A DNA stretch of 64,000 bases from Plazaster borealis. Lineage: Eukaryota; Echinodermata; Asteroidea; Forcipulatida; Labidiasteridae. The stretch covers positions 19,498,044 to 19,562,043 of the forward strand of contig CM037460.1 of NCBI GenBank assembly GCA_021014325.1. Direction: 5' to 3'. Below, piece by piece: positions 41,710 to 52,821 of this stretch. How positions within the stretch are numbered: position 1 is the first letter of the stretch; the number at the start of each line of letters is the position of its first letter. The notes beneath the pieces were generated by a model that searched no databases, was not told where the DNA came from, and saw only the letters and a program-made list of their open reading frames with translations. Made by a program: the position numbers and the translations under genes.

Positions 41710-43150
41710 AGAGCTGTTTGTGTTGCAACTGACATGCCGGACGCCTGCATGAAAAAGGAAAAATATACCACGTCCAAAATGTATAAAAAGGCATCTCCTT
41801 TACATTAAAAGTCTCAATGGAATATAAAGCAGATCTTAGGTTTTTTGTTTTCTTCTATTTTTCCCCTCTTTTTCGGACAGAAATTCCGAGTACCATACTG
41901 TTAGCCTCGAGTCTACCTATCATTTGCAGTGGCGTAGACCAGACATTTTCATTGGGGGCAACAAGGGGCAATTCATGTACCGAATCATTCACGGTGCATT
42001 TTAAAAATCTCATTTGGGGAGGGGGCAAGAGGGGCAAGGGTTCTGAGTGGGGTGGGGGGCTACCACCTCTGGTTACGCCACTGCCTCTTAGCGAGGGCAT
42101 TGATGATAATAGGCTTTTAGGAAACTAATAAGATTTGGAATTCATCAGAATTCAAGATTGACAGTGTCTTTTCCGGTTGACAGGCAGGCTGCAATTTCCT
42201 TGGCTCACGGAAACTACGGCTTACTGGCCCCCATTACCACAGTGTGAAAAGCCCCGTGCTCGGAAGCTCGATTTGGTGCGAACGTCATGGTGTTGGTTGT
42301 GGGTGTTAACCATGGTTTTGCCCTTTGGTTTGGAAACGGACTTTTCGATGCGTGAGAAAACTCAGGAAAACTTTGTGGTTTTTAAAAGAATGTATAAATC
42401 GAAACAGTTTATTTCAGAAATATTGCGAAAGCAATCTAAACGATCTTGGTGTCAATGTAGGCCTACACTTTCTAAAATGTATTGTCAAAATAGAGGTTAA
42501 AAATTGACGATGTTTACATTTAGTATACATGTAGACTGTTGGACCAAAGTTAAATCAAATCGCAATTCAAGGTGCGAATTTTTATATTTTTTGCAGCATT
42601 TTGGGGAGAATCTCCTTTTTTGGGGGGGGTGCAGTCTTTTTCCTCTTCGTGCATTTCAATATTTCAATACCACACCATCAAACCAACAAGTTAAAGAGGG
42701 TCTCAAAGGTCAAACTGAGCTTTGTGATGAACTCAAAGAGTCCTCGTGAAAGTTGGGGAAAGTTACAAATCGCTAACCTTACGTTTAAAATGGTGTAAAA
42801 TTAAGTGGTTATTACTGTAATAAAGAAAAGCTTTTTGTTTTGTAAGGAATTTGTGCATGTTCATGTGTTCCTTTTGAATAATATAACTGAGGTAAAAGTT
42901 TATTTAGTTTGCATAATTGGAAGTTTTTTAGACGGTTGTATTTTGAAGGCCACTTTGACACCTCAAGTTTATAAAAGTCGGCACCAATTCGATCAAAAAT
43001 CATCGATTGATTATATCATTACAAATCATATTCTAAACCTGTAACAGGTGGAAAATAAATAGTTTTTAGGTATGTAGGACGAATGTGAATTTGTTTTCTA
43101 GGTTTCCTTTTGCCTCCTGTTTCCCCCCTCGTTACTGACATTAGATGACG
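41710..43150. other. Intergenic, no supported gene
   Basis: ORFs of 80-107 codons at 41817-42128 and 42177-42500 have no recognised domain and no clear splice partners. A G-run is present at 42620-42629. Confidence 0.4.
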
Positions 43151-43177
43151 TAAGAAATAAGATGCTTTTCTTTTTAT

Positions 43178-43609
43178 TTAAAGGGTCTGTATACGTTTGG
43201 TAATGACTCTGAAAATTAATGGCAATAAAAACTCACTTGGCAAGTACAGCAGCTTTGGATAGTTATAATGCATTTTGAAAAACTGTTCACTTAGAAGTAC
43301 TGGGGTTATAGAAAAAGATATCACGTTTTATCCCAAAAAATTTGAATCTGAGAAGCGTTACTGCAGTAACGTTTCTCAGATTGTGTATTCCAGTTGCAGA
43401 TTATTCTTCCTGCGTGTACACATGGAGGAATAAATTCTAATTTATTCCTCCATGGTGTACATAACCGCTCCAGATATTCGGCAATATCTCAAAAACGCTA
43501 CCACCTTTTGAAATGAAATTTTCACAGGTTAGTTGTATGGTATATATCTACCACTATAGGATTGAAACAAAGAGTGGGTTCCAATTACCAAACCTATACA
43601 TCCCTTTAA
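43178..43609 (+). mobile_element. Family B MITE, copy 4, with nested palindrome
   Basis: TTAAAGGGTCTGTATACG to CCTATACATCCCTTTAA. Carries an extra 41 bp at 43421-43461. The whole element is flanked by a 24-bp direct repeat, TAAGATGCTTTTCTTTTTAT plus TTAA (43158-43181 and 43607-43630), far longer than a TTAA duplication. Confidence 0.85.
43414..43461. mobile_element. 34-bp perfect palindrome with 7-bp target duplication
   Basis: 43421-43454 has 16-bp perfect arms, CATGGAGGAATAAATT and its complement, around CT. GTGTACA lies on both sides (43414-43420, 43455-43461). Family B copies at 4115, 32123 and elsewhere read GTGGACATAACC without interruption, so this is an insertion. Confidence 0.8.
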
Positions 43610-43982
43610 GATGCTTTTCTTTTTATTTAAAAAGAAACATTCTGTCTTGACAATCATTAGTCACCGCGAGGTTAGCATCCAGACGATGACCAAAAAGGTG
43701 TTAGATACGAAGACTTCAGCAAACACCAAAAATGCCCGATATTGTACGAGGGGAGGGGATTCCCTAGATTGGATTGTGGGGTGTGGTTAATTAGCACATT
43801 GCTGGTGATTAAAGGTTACCACCGGATCTCAGGATTGTTCAGTGTCGTCTGATGAGAGTCGACGGTGTCTGATCATGAAGGCTCCATCGATGGTCAGATC
43901 CGTCAAACGGTTATGAGCTCTCACCATTTTCAAGAAACAAAAGTTGTTTCATTTGTATTTATCATAGTTTTATTATTTTGTT

Positions 43983-44153
43983 CATTTGGTGCTCGATATG
44001 TGGCATGATGTAACCCCGTCCTATTATGTCTTCATTTTGTTCTGGGAACTTCAGGAATTCTTAAGAGGGCTTTAGGGGGAGGGGTACTTCTACAGAGGAA
44101 AAGAGTATGGGAATATTTGGGGGAAGGCACCCTATGCCACATATTGGGCTTGG
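43983..44153 (+). mobile_element. Family N repeat, copy 3
   Basis: GGTGCTCGATATGTGGCATG to TGCCACATATTGGGCTTGG: inverted ends around TGTCTTCATTTTGTTCTGGG. Directly adjoins family F copy 3. Confidence 0.6.
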
Positions 44154-44382
44154 TACACTGCAAAAACTGGGGTGTATAAATTGACGCCGTGAGTGTTGTC
44201 ACATCCAAAAAAGAATCAACATTTACACCATAGGGTGTTAAAATAAAAACTAATTTCTGCAAAAACAATTACATTGGTGTTATTTTAACACACTATGATG
44301 TTAATGGTGATTCTCTCTTCGGTATCTATATGTGACAACACCCACGGTGTAGATTTTAACACCCCGGTTTTTGCAGTGTGTA
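44154..44382 (+). mobile_element. Family F MITE, copy 3
   Basis: TACACTGCAAAAACTGGG to CCCGGTTTTTGCAGTGTGTA; full length with intact inverted termini. Confidence 0.85.
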
Positions 44383-45572
44383 ATTTTGTTTTACACTTTC
44401 TACTTTCTTCATATTATTACTTTTGTACCCAGAATAGCCACCGTCACCTCTTTAAAGTAAGATTGCCAAGAATTACCGCATCGGTTGTAAAACGCTCATG
44501 CTACTATCATGCCATCGTTATAGAGCAATCCACTCTTATAAACGAGGCGCATTGGTGAGAATGTGTGCCTTAGAACAGCATCATGATGAACGTTCTATAA
44601 ATCATGCGACTATGCTGGACTGTCCCAAGTGATGGTGGCTAGTCGAATCAGGGTTTTTTCCCCCTTTTTCTTTCATTTTCTTGAATCGTTTTTTTCTTCT
44701 CCCCCCCCCCCATAGGAAATTGTTATCATTGTTTGGTAAACCAGACGTTTTAGTAATTATAGTCCTTTGACTTGTTGTATGGTGACGTTAGATCGTTAAA
44801 ACCGAATGGAAATCAAACGAAATGAAAATGAAGTATTATATGAGCGCAGGGTGGGGCTTTTAACTTTGAAAGTTGCGGTGGCTGGTTGGGGGTTTGCGTT
44901 AAAAGACTAGCCCCGTCCAATCTATACATGGTGGGGGTGTTTGCATTTAAGACAAGCCCTGTCCAATCTTTACATTGTGGACACCTCAGCTCTGTCTTCT
45001 GATTTTCATCTCTCCACGAGGATGAGCACACATACAGTGGCCTTTCATTACTCTGACCATTTCTTCACGTCATCAACAATGAGTGAAGAGTTTGCATTCT
45101 TCCAAACTAATCACCATTCAAGTAGGCACGACACCACACCGACCTTTGAACTTCACCGGCAAGGTACGTTTGGCGGCACGCCACGACTGACAGAAGTGCC
45201 CACCCACGGACAATAGACTACGGCACCTTCACAAGATCATAATAGTCGGCCGACTGAGCACCGTGCCGTCATCGCATTGTCTACAACACAAAACTTAGAA
45301 ACTTACACCCGCTGATTCGGTTGACTTTTATTGGTTTGACACCGGTCAGTTTGAGGGGGTGCATGAACACGGCGACCGCCCCAGCCTGTCATTTCCGCCG
45401 ACTTCCATTGTTGACTTTGACTTTTTAATCTCTTGTCACTTTACCGGAGCTGATGGTTATATTCGCCAAACTCCCAACCCACGCTACCATTTCTCATTTG
45501 CGCTCTGTCAAGACAAGACGTACTCCTCACTGTCTTAGTTAAGAACAAACTTACAGAAAACTGAATCGCACA
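44383..45572 (+). promoter_or_regulatory. 5' flank of the forkhead gene
   Basis: No recognised MITE in the 1.2 kb before the ATG, unlike most of the window. It holds an AT-rich part, then from about 45000 a more balanced region with CTTTGA/CCTTTGAA motifs (45141, 45415) that could bind TCF/LEF. No TATA box can be assigned with confidence. Confidence 0.3.
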
Positions 45573-45749
45573 ATGGTTTCATCCATGAAAACTGCGGAGG
45601 CCAAGGCGACAGTGAAGGCTGAGCTTCACGGGGACACAGGAGCCGTTAGCCGGACCCGTAAGTCCACTAAGGGGAAGCAACGCCCTACCTACCGTCGTCG
45701 TGTCAAGCCTCCGTTCTCATATGCCGAGATGATCACCATGGCCATCAAG
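45573..45749 (+). CDS. Forkhead gene, exon 1
   Basis: 59 codons, ending within the forkhead domain right after MAIK. A basic stretch (KSTKGKQRPTYRRR) precedes the domain. Confidence 0.9.
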
Positions 45750-48466
45750 GTACGAGTCAATATCACATTAATTTTAAACTGTGTGGCTTCATATTGTAAT
45801 TAAATGTTGAAACTTTGAATAACCCGTCTTACCAAAGACCAAGGTCTCACCGAAGTCTTTCAGAGGTAAAATCAGTCTTGTTGACAATAAAGTTTGATAA
45901 CATGAGTTGAGCCATCCTAAATCAAATTCCGTTCCTGTTTTATAATTTGTGTGCAATATCGACTCGAAGAACGGACACTTTGTCCAAATGCTTAAGTTTT
46001 AACGAAACTCATTTTCGATAGTATTTAGTCAGCAATGCTAATTGCTGATCAGTTGATATTCAAGTTTTGGGTTTCTCAGCTGTGCCACTGAAAATTGGAA
46101 GAAAACAAAACATTACAAATTATTGCTGTGCCTGGGCAGTGGCACGTTCCTCTTTTTGATAAACCTGATTTTGGATAATACTGATTACATTTATTCAACA
46201 TTACATGTATGTTCTGTGACCGGGCCGTAGTTGAAATTGAATTATTACTTGTAATAAATTTATCAAGATCGTGCGATACCCTCCACCGTGGTGACTGATA
46301 TGTTCTATAACTTCTAAGTTCTATATAATAGAGGGATATGCAGATGCAGATATCAGTAGTCGCTTATGCAATATCGTTTGCTAATATTAACCACTATTTG
46401 AAGGGATTGTACGTTTGGTAATTGGAACGCACTGTTTTAATCCTGATTGTAGATATATACCACAAAACTAACCTGTGAAAGTTTCATTTCAAAAAGTGGT
46501 AGCGTTTTTGAGATAATGCCTAAAAATATGGAGCGGTTTTGTCCACGCAGGAAGAGGAATCTGCAATGGATTACGCAATCTGAGAAACGTTCAGTAACGC
46601 TTCTCAGATTCAAATTTGTGGGGATAAAAAGTGATATATTTTTCCATAACCGCAGTACTTTGAAGTGAATTTTTTTTCAAAATGCATTATACTATCCAAA
46701 GCTGCTGTACTTCTTACCAAGTAAGCTTTTATTGCCATTAATTTTCAGAGTCATTACCAAACGTATACAGACCCTTTAACTATTGCGAGCTCTGATAAAC
46801 AAAATTATCTTTGTTCATTTCCGCATAAAACTTATTTTCTTTTTCGATCTTTTCTTGACAGTCCTCCCGTGACGGCATGATGACACTAAGAGAGATCCTC
46901 GACCACATGTCCAGCCGCTACGAGTGTTTCCGCGGTACGTACGTGGGCTGGAAGAACAGCGTGCGTCACAACCTCTCAGCAAATGACTGCTTCGTCAAGG
47001 TGCTCAAGGACGCCCAGAGACCATACGGGAAGGACAACTTCTGGACAGTCAAATCATATTGCCCTGACTGCCATATGACGGGTTCAAACTGTGATGAGCA
47101 TCCACTTGGTACCATCGACAACACATCATCATCACCCCCGGGAACTCCACCACACCCGGCAGGCTACGACACGCCGTCACCTGCGCGGTCATCCCCGGAA
47201 CCATCATCTAGAGACAACGCCGTTCACTCAGTACCCCACTGGCCGAGCCCGACACCAGGGTGCACGCCTACGATGGAGCCTCTCGTCCATACGAACAACC
47301 AGAACTTCGATGACTGGACCCAGCTAGATGGGCTCTTCAGGCCTGATACAGACTTTGATCTGGCCCTCTATAAAGACGGACTGGACTTTGCCGATACCCA
47401 TCAGGTGAGAATTCTGAAAGTTTTTGTCTTCTGGAAGTTCCATCTTCAACAAGTACAATTTTTCAACAACAATAAACATCGTGAAATTTAACCTGGACAC
47501 AAACGTAAAATTGCCTCAAGTTTTTCTGAATAACTATCCATTATCTTGTATTATTTGGTTTGCGGTAACACCATGTGTACATCTGCTTCGCTGTGTTTGT
47601 TTGTTATTTAAAAAACTTGTCTTGCTATTTAAAAAGAACTCACTCCACGGCACTGAAGTTTATAACGAGAAGTCCCCTCGATCCACTAAGCGAAAGTAGT
47701 AGTCCCGGCGGATTTCATACCTTCCGCCCAGGGTAGTTAATAAGTAGTCTCCCGAAATCCGAAATCTACTCCGCGGCAGTAGAATAAATAGCAAGACAAG
47801 TTCTCTCAGAACAAAATCTACACAGCAAAGTAGATATACTCATGGTGTTACCGCAAACTGAATATACATTGATACCTCACCATCGATGTCTACAAGTACA
47901 AGTATCCATGATCTTACTACTCTTTTTTCAATATTCGACCCTTTCTCTGTTACCTCTTAATTAATCGTATATTTTAAATTCCCTTCCAGACGTTTGCATC
48001 CATTCCGGTTACACCTCCATACCATCAGAGTCCAGACCGTACCGAACACCCAGTCATCAAGGCAGAGCCAGTGAGTCCCGAGCCCTGCTCATCTCATGTC
48101 CACCCCTCCTACCACGACGGGTCAAACGTCTACCACCAACGCGTCATCCCATCTCTGCACAACAAGACCCACTTCCCGTTCTACACACCTTATACCCGGG
48201 AGAGGAGCTACAAGTCCGAGTGTCTCATCAGCAGTCGGTACTCATCGTGCAGCGGCAGGCCCCCGAGATCCGGCGGTGTGGCCGGTCAGGGCTTCAGGGA
48301 GACCGGGAGGCAGCAGAGAGGTGACGGCTTCGGTCTTGGCTCCATAGTTGCCTCGGCCATCCGTGGGAGTCTGAGTTTGGACTTGGATGAGTCGGCCCTT
48401 CAGGCTATTGAGAGATCAGTTCGACTCCTTGATCAACCCAGATCCACAGATTTCAGTTATGTCTGA
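45573..48466 (+). CDS. Forkhead box transcription factor, divergent FoxH/FoxY-like, complete (398 aa)
   Basis: Join 45573-45749, 46862-47404, 47990-48466, all phase 0, with donors AAG|GTACGA and CAG|GTGAGA and acceptors TTGACAG and CTTCCAG. The forkhead domain spans about residues 44-128: KPPFSYAEMITMAIK, then an intron, then MTLREILDHM, GWKNSVRHNLSANDCFVKVL (recognition helix 3) and GKDNFWTVK in the wing. GTYVGWKNS and CFVKVLKD recall FoxH proteins, while a divergent class in an echinoderm could equally be FoxY; phylogeny is needed to decide. Downstream are Pro/Ser-rich low-complexity stretches, VIKAEP (a SUMOylation-type motif) and a C-terminal SLDLDESALQAIERSVRLL helix that may be an activation or cofactor segment. 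It acts in the nucleus as a sequence-specific DNA-binding regulator. The ATG at 45573 is the first in frame; upstream is untranslated. Confidence 0.9.
46398..46779 (-). mobile_element. Family B MITE, copy 5, in forkhead intron 1
   Basis: TTGAAGGGATTGTACG to CGTATACAGACCCTTTAA, about 380 bp, 80 bp upstream of exon 2. Central hairpin GAAACGTTCAGTAACGC. Confidence 0.85.
46862..47404 (+). CDS. Forkhead gene, exon 2
   Basis: 181 codons: the rest of the forkhead domain and a Pro/Ser/Thr-rich linker (SSSPPGTPPHPAGYDTPSP), then an acidic segment DDWTQLDGLFRPDTDFDLAL that looks like a transactivation region. Confidence 0.9.
47634..47845 (+). mobile_element. Family I repeat, copy 3, in forkhead intron 2
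   Basis: GAACTCACTCCACGGCACTG to CAAAGTAGATATACTC, matching 41305-41546. Confidence 0.75.
47990..48466 (+). CDS. Forkhead gene, exon 3
   Basis: 158 codons and TGA. Includes HPVIKAEPVSPEP, a Gly/Arg/Gln-rich part, and the conserved-looking C-terminal amphipathic segment. Confidence 0.9.
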   Translation, partial: TFASIPVTPPYHQSPDRTEHPVIKAEPVSPEPCSSHVHPSYHDGSNVYHQRVIPSLHNKTHFPFYTPYTRERSYKSECLISSRYSSCSGRPPRSGGVAGQGFRETGRQQRGDGFGLGSIVASAIRGSLSLDLDESALQAIERSVRLLDQPRSTDFSYV

Positions 48467-48678
48467 CTCTAAACCGTTCAAGAACTGTGATTATTTATAT
48501 ATTTTTGAATTCACAAGCTTATCACGAACACTTTGCTGATTCTTACATTGACTGCTCTTTGTTGCAGAAATCATATTTTATCGATTTAAGGATTGTTGAT
48601 TTTCAAGTACAATCATTATTATTCCTATAATTTTACACAATAATTATTGTTTGCTTAATTTTTCAACTTTCCTAAGCT

Positions 48679-48990
48679 TTAAAGGTATTATACAGGATTG
48701 GTATCAAACCTGTGAAAATTTGGGCTTAATCCATTGCGTGAGTCAGGAGAAAATAGTGAAAAATCATGCCTATTTTTAGCAATGTAAACACATTGTCCTT
48801 AATTTTGGTTGTAACATCCGAAATCGGCTGTAGCGGTTTTTAGGTTTTCAGATACAGTTTTCTCGAAAATGACTTCTTTCAGAGAGAAATATTTCACAGA
48901 ACAATGGTTCTAGTCTGAACTTTTTAATCAGTAAGCTTTCAGACTAAAATATTATAGATTTGTTTGTATCCTAACCAATCTTGTATGATG
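48679..48990 (+). mobile_element. Family K MITE, copy 2, in the forkhead 3' UTR
   Basis: TTAAAGGTATTATACAGGAT to CCTAACCAATCTTGTATGAT. If the AATAAA at 49085 is used, this element is part of the mature mRNA. Confidence 0.7.
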
Positions 48991-49084
48991 GCTTTTTTTT
49001 TCCTGCTTTTTTTCAAAATTCAAGATATTTTACTTATATTTTGGTAAATTTGTTTTTGTAATCTTGTTGATAATGGAGGATTGT

Positions 49085-49090
49085 AATAAA
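49085..49090 (+). terminator. Polyadenylation signal AATAAA
   Basis: First canonical signal after the forkhead stop; gives a 3' UTR of about 620 nt that includes a MITE. Confidence 0.5.
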
Positions 49091-49569
49091 TATTATGCTC
49101 TTTCAGAAATACAATGATGTGTAGTAGATTTGATAATGCTTCCAAGAATAATTTCCAGTAATGGGAATCTTACCGGGGGAGGGGATTTGGACAAACTGTG
49201 TTGTTTTTAATGATAATTATTGATAAATTGGGCGTCCGGTCTTAAGCCGGGGCACGTCCTTAAGCGTCAATACTGTCGGTCAAAAAAGTAGGGCGAGGTG
49301 GGGGTTGACGCCAGAGCATGTGCATTGAGAGACTTGCAACAATTTGCGATGAGATGTCGTCCAGCAATCACGTGACCAAAGAAAACCATGTTGCAATTCC
49401 CTCAACATACATGTACTGGTTGACGCCATCTCGTCTTTGCTCCAAGTGACTGGTATAACAATATGGGGTTATTGAAATGTAGTTGTTAAAATACACCTGT
49501 ACTGTGCAGAGCATGTACCGGTGGACAATGCTAAGCTCAATCACAAATACTTGTATACCGCCCTCTTTG

Positions 49570-49720
49570 GTGTCATAGGGAAATCTGCCCCCGGAGATTC
49601 TGTCCCCCATTAATGGGAAACTAACATGGGCTTGAGGAGGTTGATTCAAAAGAGGGCGCTATCAGCAGACGTTTGTACATAGTTCGCCGCATGGGGGACA
49701 GAATCTCCTGCCACACACCG
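49570..49720 (+). mobile_element. Family P element, copy 1
   Basis: GGAGATTCTGTCCCCCAT at the left is mirrored by ATGGGGGACAGAATCTCC at the right, about 150 bp. The core TTCAAAAGAGGGCGCTATCA is shared with 51435-51595 and 55560-55665. Confidence 0.75.
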
Positions 49721-50035
49721 GCTGTCATTCATAGCCATATTTCAGTTCAAAGTGCAGAGGTTGTCGACTGTGATGCCTAATATCACATGGAGGAAGGAAC
49801 ATGAGGGTCGGGGCAATACCGGGCTTCTAATGACCGTTTAACCTATTTTAATCTGCACAAGATGGAGTCACCTAATTGGTAAGTTGAAGACAATCTTTGT
49901 TTTTTTCAATATACTTGCAGGCATGATCAAGTAAACATGTGGCTCGGCGCGTGGTTCATTTAGTTCAACATATTGCGCCATTAACTCAAATCTGCAATAA
50001 ACGTGTACATGGCTCTTGAGGGCGCCACAATAGTG

Positions 50036-50510
50036 CTTTAGGCGTGCACACCACTAAACAAGCAGCCAATGCTAAATGCTAATATTCTCAAATACTCAAC
50101 ACAGATCTGACTCGACAAAATATTTAAAAGTCTCTCAGACTCCTGAAAAACATTCAAGTATAATTTCTGGCAGCTTAACTTCATTTTCAGTAGGTTTAGT
50201 GGATACAAAATTTGAGCTGCAGGCTCATCCAAAATAACGAGTGAACCGGCCAGATTCGGTCTCGGAAAAATTAACCCAAATTCTTGAGCAAAATAGGGTA
50301 ATTTTCCCAAAATACTCCATGCTGAAACTCAACAACCACAGGGGCACAATATTGGACCATTTTTCAACAAACCATAAAAGCCATGACCTTCAAATTAATT
50401 CCTTTACAGACAAAGTTGTGGGTTTACATTTTACTCTGCACATGATTTTCCCTTTATTTTCCAGTGTAGTGCAACAAAAGAGTTATATAATAGAACTATA
50501 GAGGGCGTAA
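50036..50510. mobile_element. Family M-like element, copy 3 (diverged)
   Basis: GCACACCACTAAACAAGC at the left; it shares TACTCAACA, AAAAGTCTCTCAG and ACAACCACAGGGGCACAAT with the other copies. Boundaries uncertain. Confidence 0.45.
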
Positions 50511-50579
50511 AACCATGAGACACCGACAAGAAGCATTTTTTGCCATTGAGAAAATGGTGCTGACCCATCGAATAACACA

Positions 50580-50697
50580 TGCCACGCAGCAGTTTACTTA
50601 GCCAACACTGGTCACGCACCAGTTCACTCAGCCAACACAGGTCACGCACCAGTTCACTCAGCCAACACAGGTCACGCACCAGTTCACTCAGCCAACA
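50580..50697. repeat. Minisatellite, 30 bp x 4
   Basis: Unit GGTCACGCACCAGTTCACTC + AGCCAACACA; three near-identical units after one diverged. In frame it gives a 10-residue repeat (TSSLSQHRSR), but no coding context. Confidence 0.95.
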
Positions 50698-50723
50698 TTT
50701 TGTGAAGGGGAATTTGTATGTCA

Positions 50724-50752
50724 TTTACCCATGGGGATTCGAACCCAAGGTA
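50724..50752. repeat. tRNA-like B-box fragment
   Basis: GGGGATTCGAACCC on the + strand is a reversed B box. No rest of a tRNA is visible. Confidence 0.3.
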
Positions 50753-50969
50753 GGACAGCGCAGTTACGTGTGTGTAATTATGAGTGCTTACTCTGGTTCT
50801 ATTAAATAACTCTATAAGTGCAACCCTCAAGAGGTTTTTTTCCATTATTAAGGCAATTTTCGAGAGAAAAAATAGCTAGGACTTTAATGCTGTCTTTGGT
50901 ACATTATAACGAACGTTTAAGATGTTTTTTTTTCAACCGTACTGTTTGTGAAGGAATACAACTTCAGAC

Positions 50970-51278
50970 CTACGCTGTATCTGAAATAGCGTTTACAGCT
51001 ACAGCTAAGGCTACGGCTGTTGCCTGGAATTTCATCTTTGAAAGGGCAAGGCCGTTTTCATTTTACAAAGGGCATTTCCATTGGTAAATCTTAAAGTACG
51101 TGGGAAAATTTTAAAGGGGCACCAAGGCTAAGGGGCAACAGAGGCCGTGGCTTCCGTGGTCACCGTGTAATTTCAGGCCTGTAGTGTTTATATATGACTT
51201 ACCGGTACTACTTCAACGCACGATGACGTGGCAATCTAGCTGTAGCCGTAGCGGTAAGCCGCCAGGTCGGACACGGTC
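50970..51278. mobile_element. Family O element, copy 2 (long form)
   Basis: CAGCTACAGCTAAGGCTACG at the left and CTAGCTGTAGCCGTAGCGG at the right are inverted; the interior differs from copy 1. Confidence 0.5.
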
Positions 51279-51434
51279 ATATCAGGATATACCTTTTTAA
51301 ACTTTTTTGAGATAGTTATTTATTTTGTATTTTGGGAGGGGACACTATTAGTTTTTTGTGGGTCGGGGGGGTGTGTCCCCGCGACCCCTCAGCCACGTCG
51401 ATAGAACCCACTGCTTAGTCTTTGGCTCCGGTGT

Positions 51435-51595
51435 GTGTCCTGGGGAAATCTGTTCCCGGATATTCTGTCTCCCTTAATATAGGAAATTAACATGGGCTGG
51501 AGGAGAATGATTCAAAAGAGGGCGCTTTCAGAAGAAGTTTGTACACAGTTTGCCTTAATGGGTGGACAGAATCTCCTGCCACACCGCCTCAGGCA
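51435..51595 (+). mobile_element. Family P element, copy 2
   Basis: GATATTCTGTCTCCCTTAAT to GTGGACAGAATCTCCTGCC around the same GAGGGCGCT core. Confidence 0.7.
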
Positions 51596-51730
51596 CCGTT
51601 CCCATGTTTGAAGTCCATTACCGAAAGTCTACGTTTTCAAGATTACCAGCGGAGCTAGAACGGAAGCTGTGATCTCTGAAAGAAATAAACAAAAAACATA
51701 CAGACTGGTCCAAAAAGTACATTCACGGTG

Positions 51731-52107
51731 TTAAAGGCACTGTACACGTTTGGTGATAACTCAAAATATATATTAGCATAAAACCTTACTTGGTAACAAG
51801 CAACGGAGAGCTGTTGATAGTATAAAACATTATAGGAAACGACTCCCTCTTGAAGTAACGTAGTTTTTGTGGAAGAGGTAATTTCTCACTAAAATAATAA
51901 AAGACTTCTTCCAAGAAGCCTTTTATTCCTATCTGAAAGCACACAAATTTGTACAACAAGGGTGTTTTTTCTTTCATCATTTTCTTGCAACTTCGATGAC
52001 CAATTGAGCCCAAATTTTCACAGGCTTGTTATTTTATGCATATGTTGGGATACACCAAGTGAGAACACTGGTCTTTGGCAATTACCAAACGTGTTCAGTG
52101 CCTTTAA
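51731..52107 (-). mobile_element. Family A MITE, copy 5
   Basis: TTAAAGGCACTGTACACG to CGTGTTCAGTGCCTTTAA, with the GACTTCTTCCAAGAAGCC central hairpin. Confidence 0.9.
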
Positions 52108-52821
52108 GAATAGTTCGTCTGCTCAGGCCTATAAGGTCATTAGTGCAATTTGTACGGATTACATAAAATTAGTTTTGCGTATTTCGGAGCTCCTGAATCG
52201 GGGTTTATTCAAGAGTGGTCTTCAGTGTATTTGTTTAGCAAAAAGAAACAAAACATTTCTACGTAAAACATTTATTTGTTGATTTTGATTAAATATTTTC
52301 AAATGTATACGCATTTTTTGTTTAAATTTTATGACCGTTTGATCATTACGAGTAAGAAGTTGCAATTAATTACCTTATAGCACAGAGCCTACGAGTTCAT
52401 CCCAGGACAGGAGCCTCTATGTCATTGTGTATGGATAGAATGTGGCTTATTCAAAGGGAGACAATTCTATCAAAGCCACTGTACTTCGACATTGTCAAAA
52501 TCTTCAAATTACAGACTGGAGGGGCATAACAAAAATAGCCAATAATTGCAGAAAACATAGCACGCAGGTTTTTTTTTATTAAGTTTGTGTCAAGTGTTTG
52601 ATTTCGAAACTGTCATTGTTTCAACCATTCATAATGCAATGACAAAAGAAAATCACCAGTCCGTTAACAGCACAGCGCAACACCGAGAAGAAACAAACCA
52701 AATTCGAAGGACGAACTTCGATCGGCAGAATTTTGTTCAAAGAGTTGAGAACATTCTTGTAAAACTAATTAAAATGGCAAAGGTGGGGGGGAGAGTATTT
52801 CTGTTTGATTAAATGTGAAAC
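52108..52821. other. Intergenic, nothing recognised
   Basis: AT-rich gap between two family A MITEs in opposite orientation. Confidence 0.45.

Noticed and set aside
41817..42500. Adjacent ORFs of about 105 codons as a small gene
   Set aside because: No recognised domain, G-run interruption, and no consistent splice phase between them.
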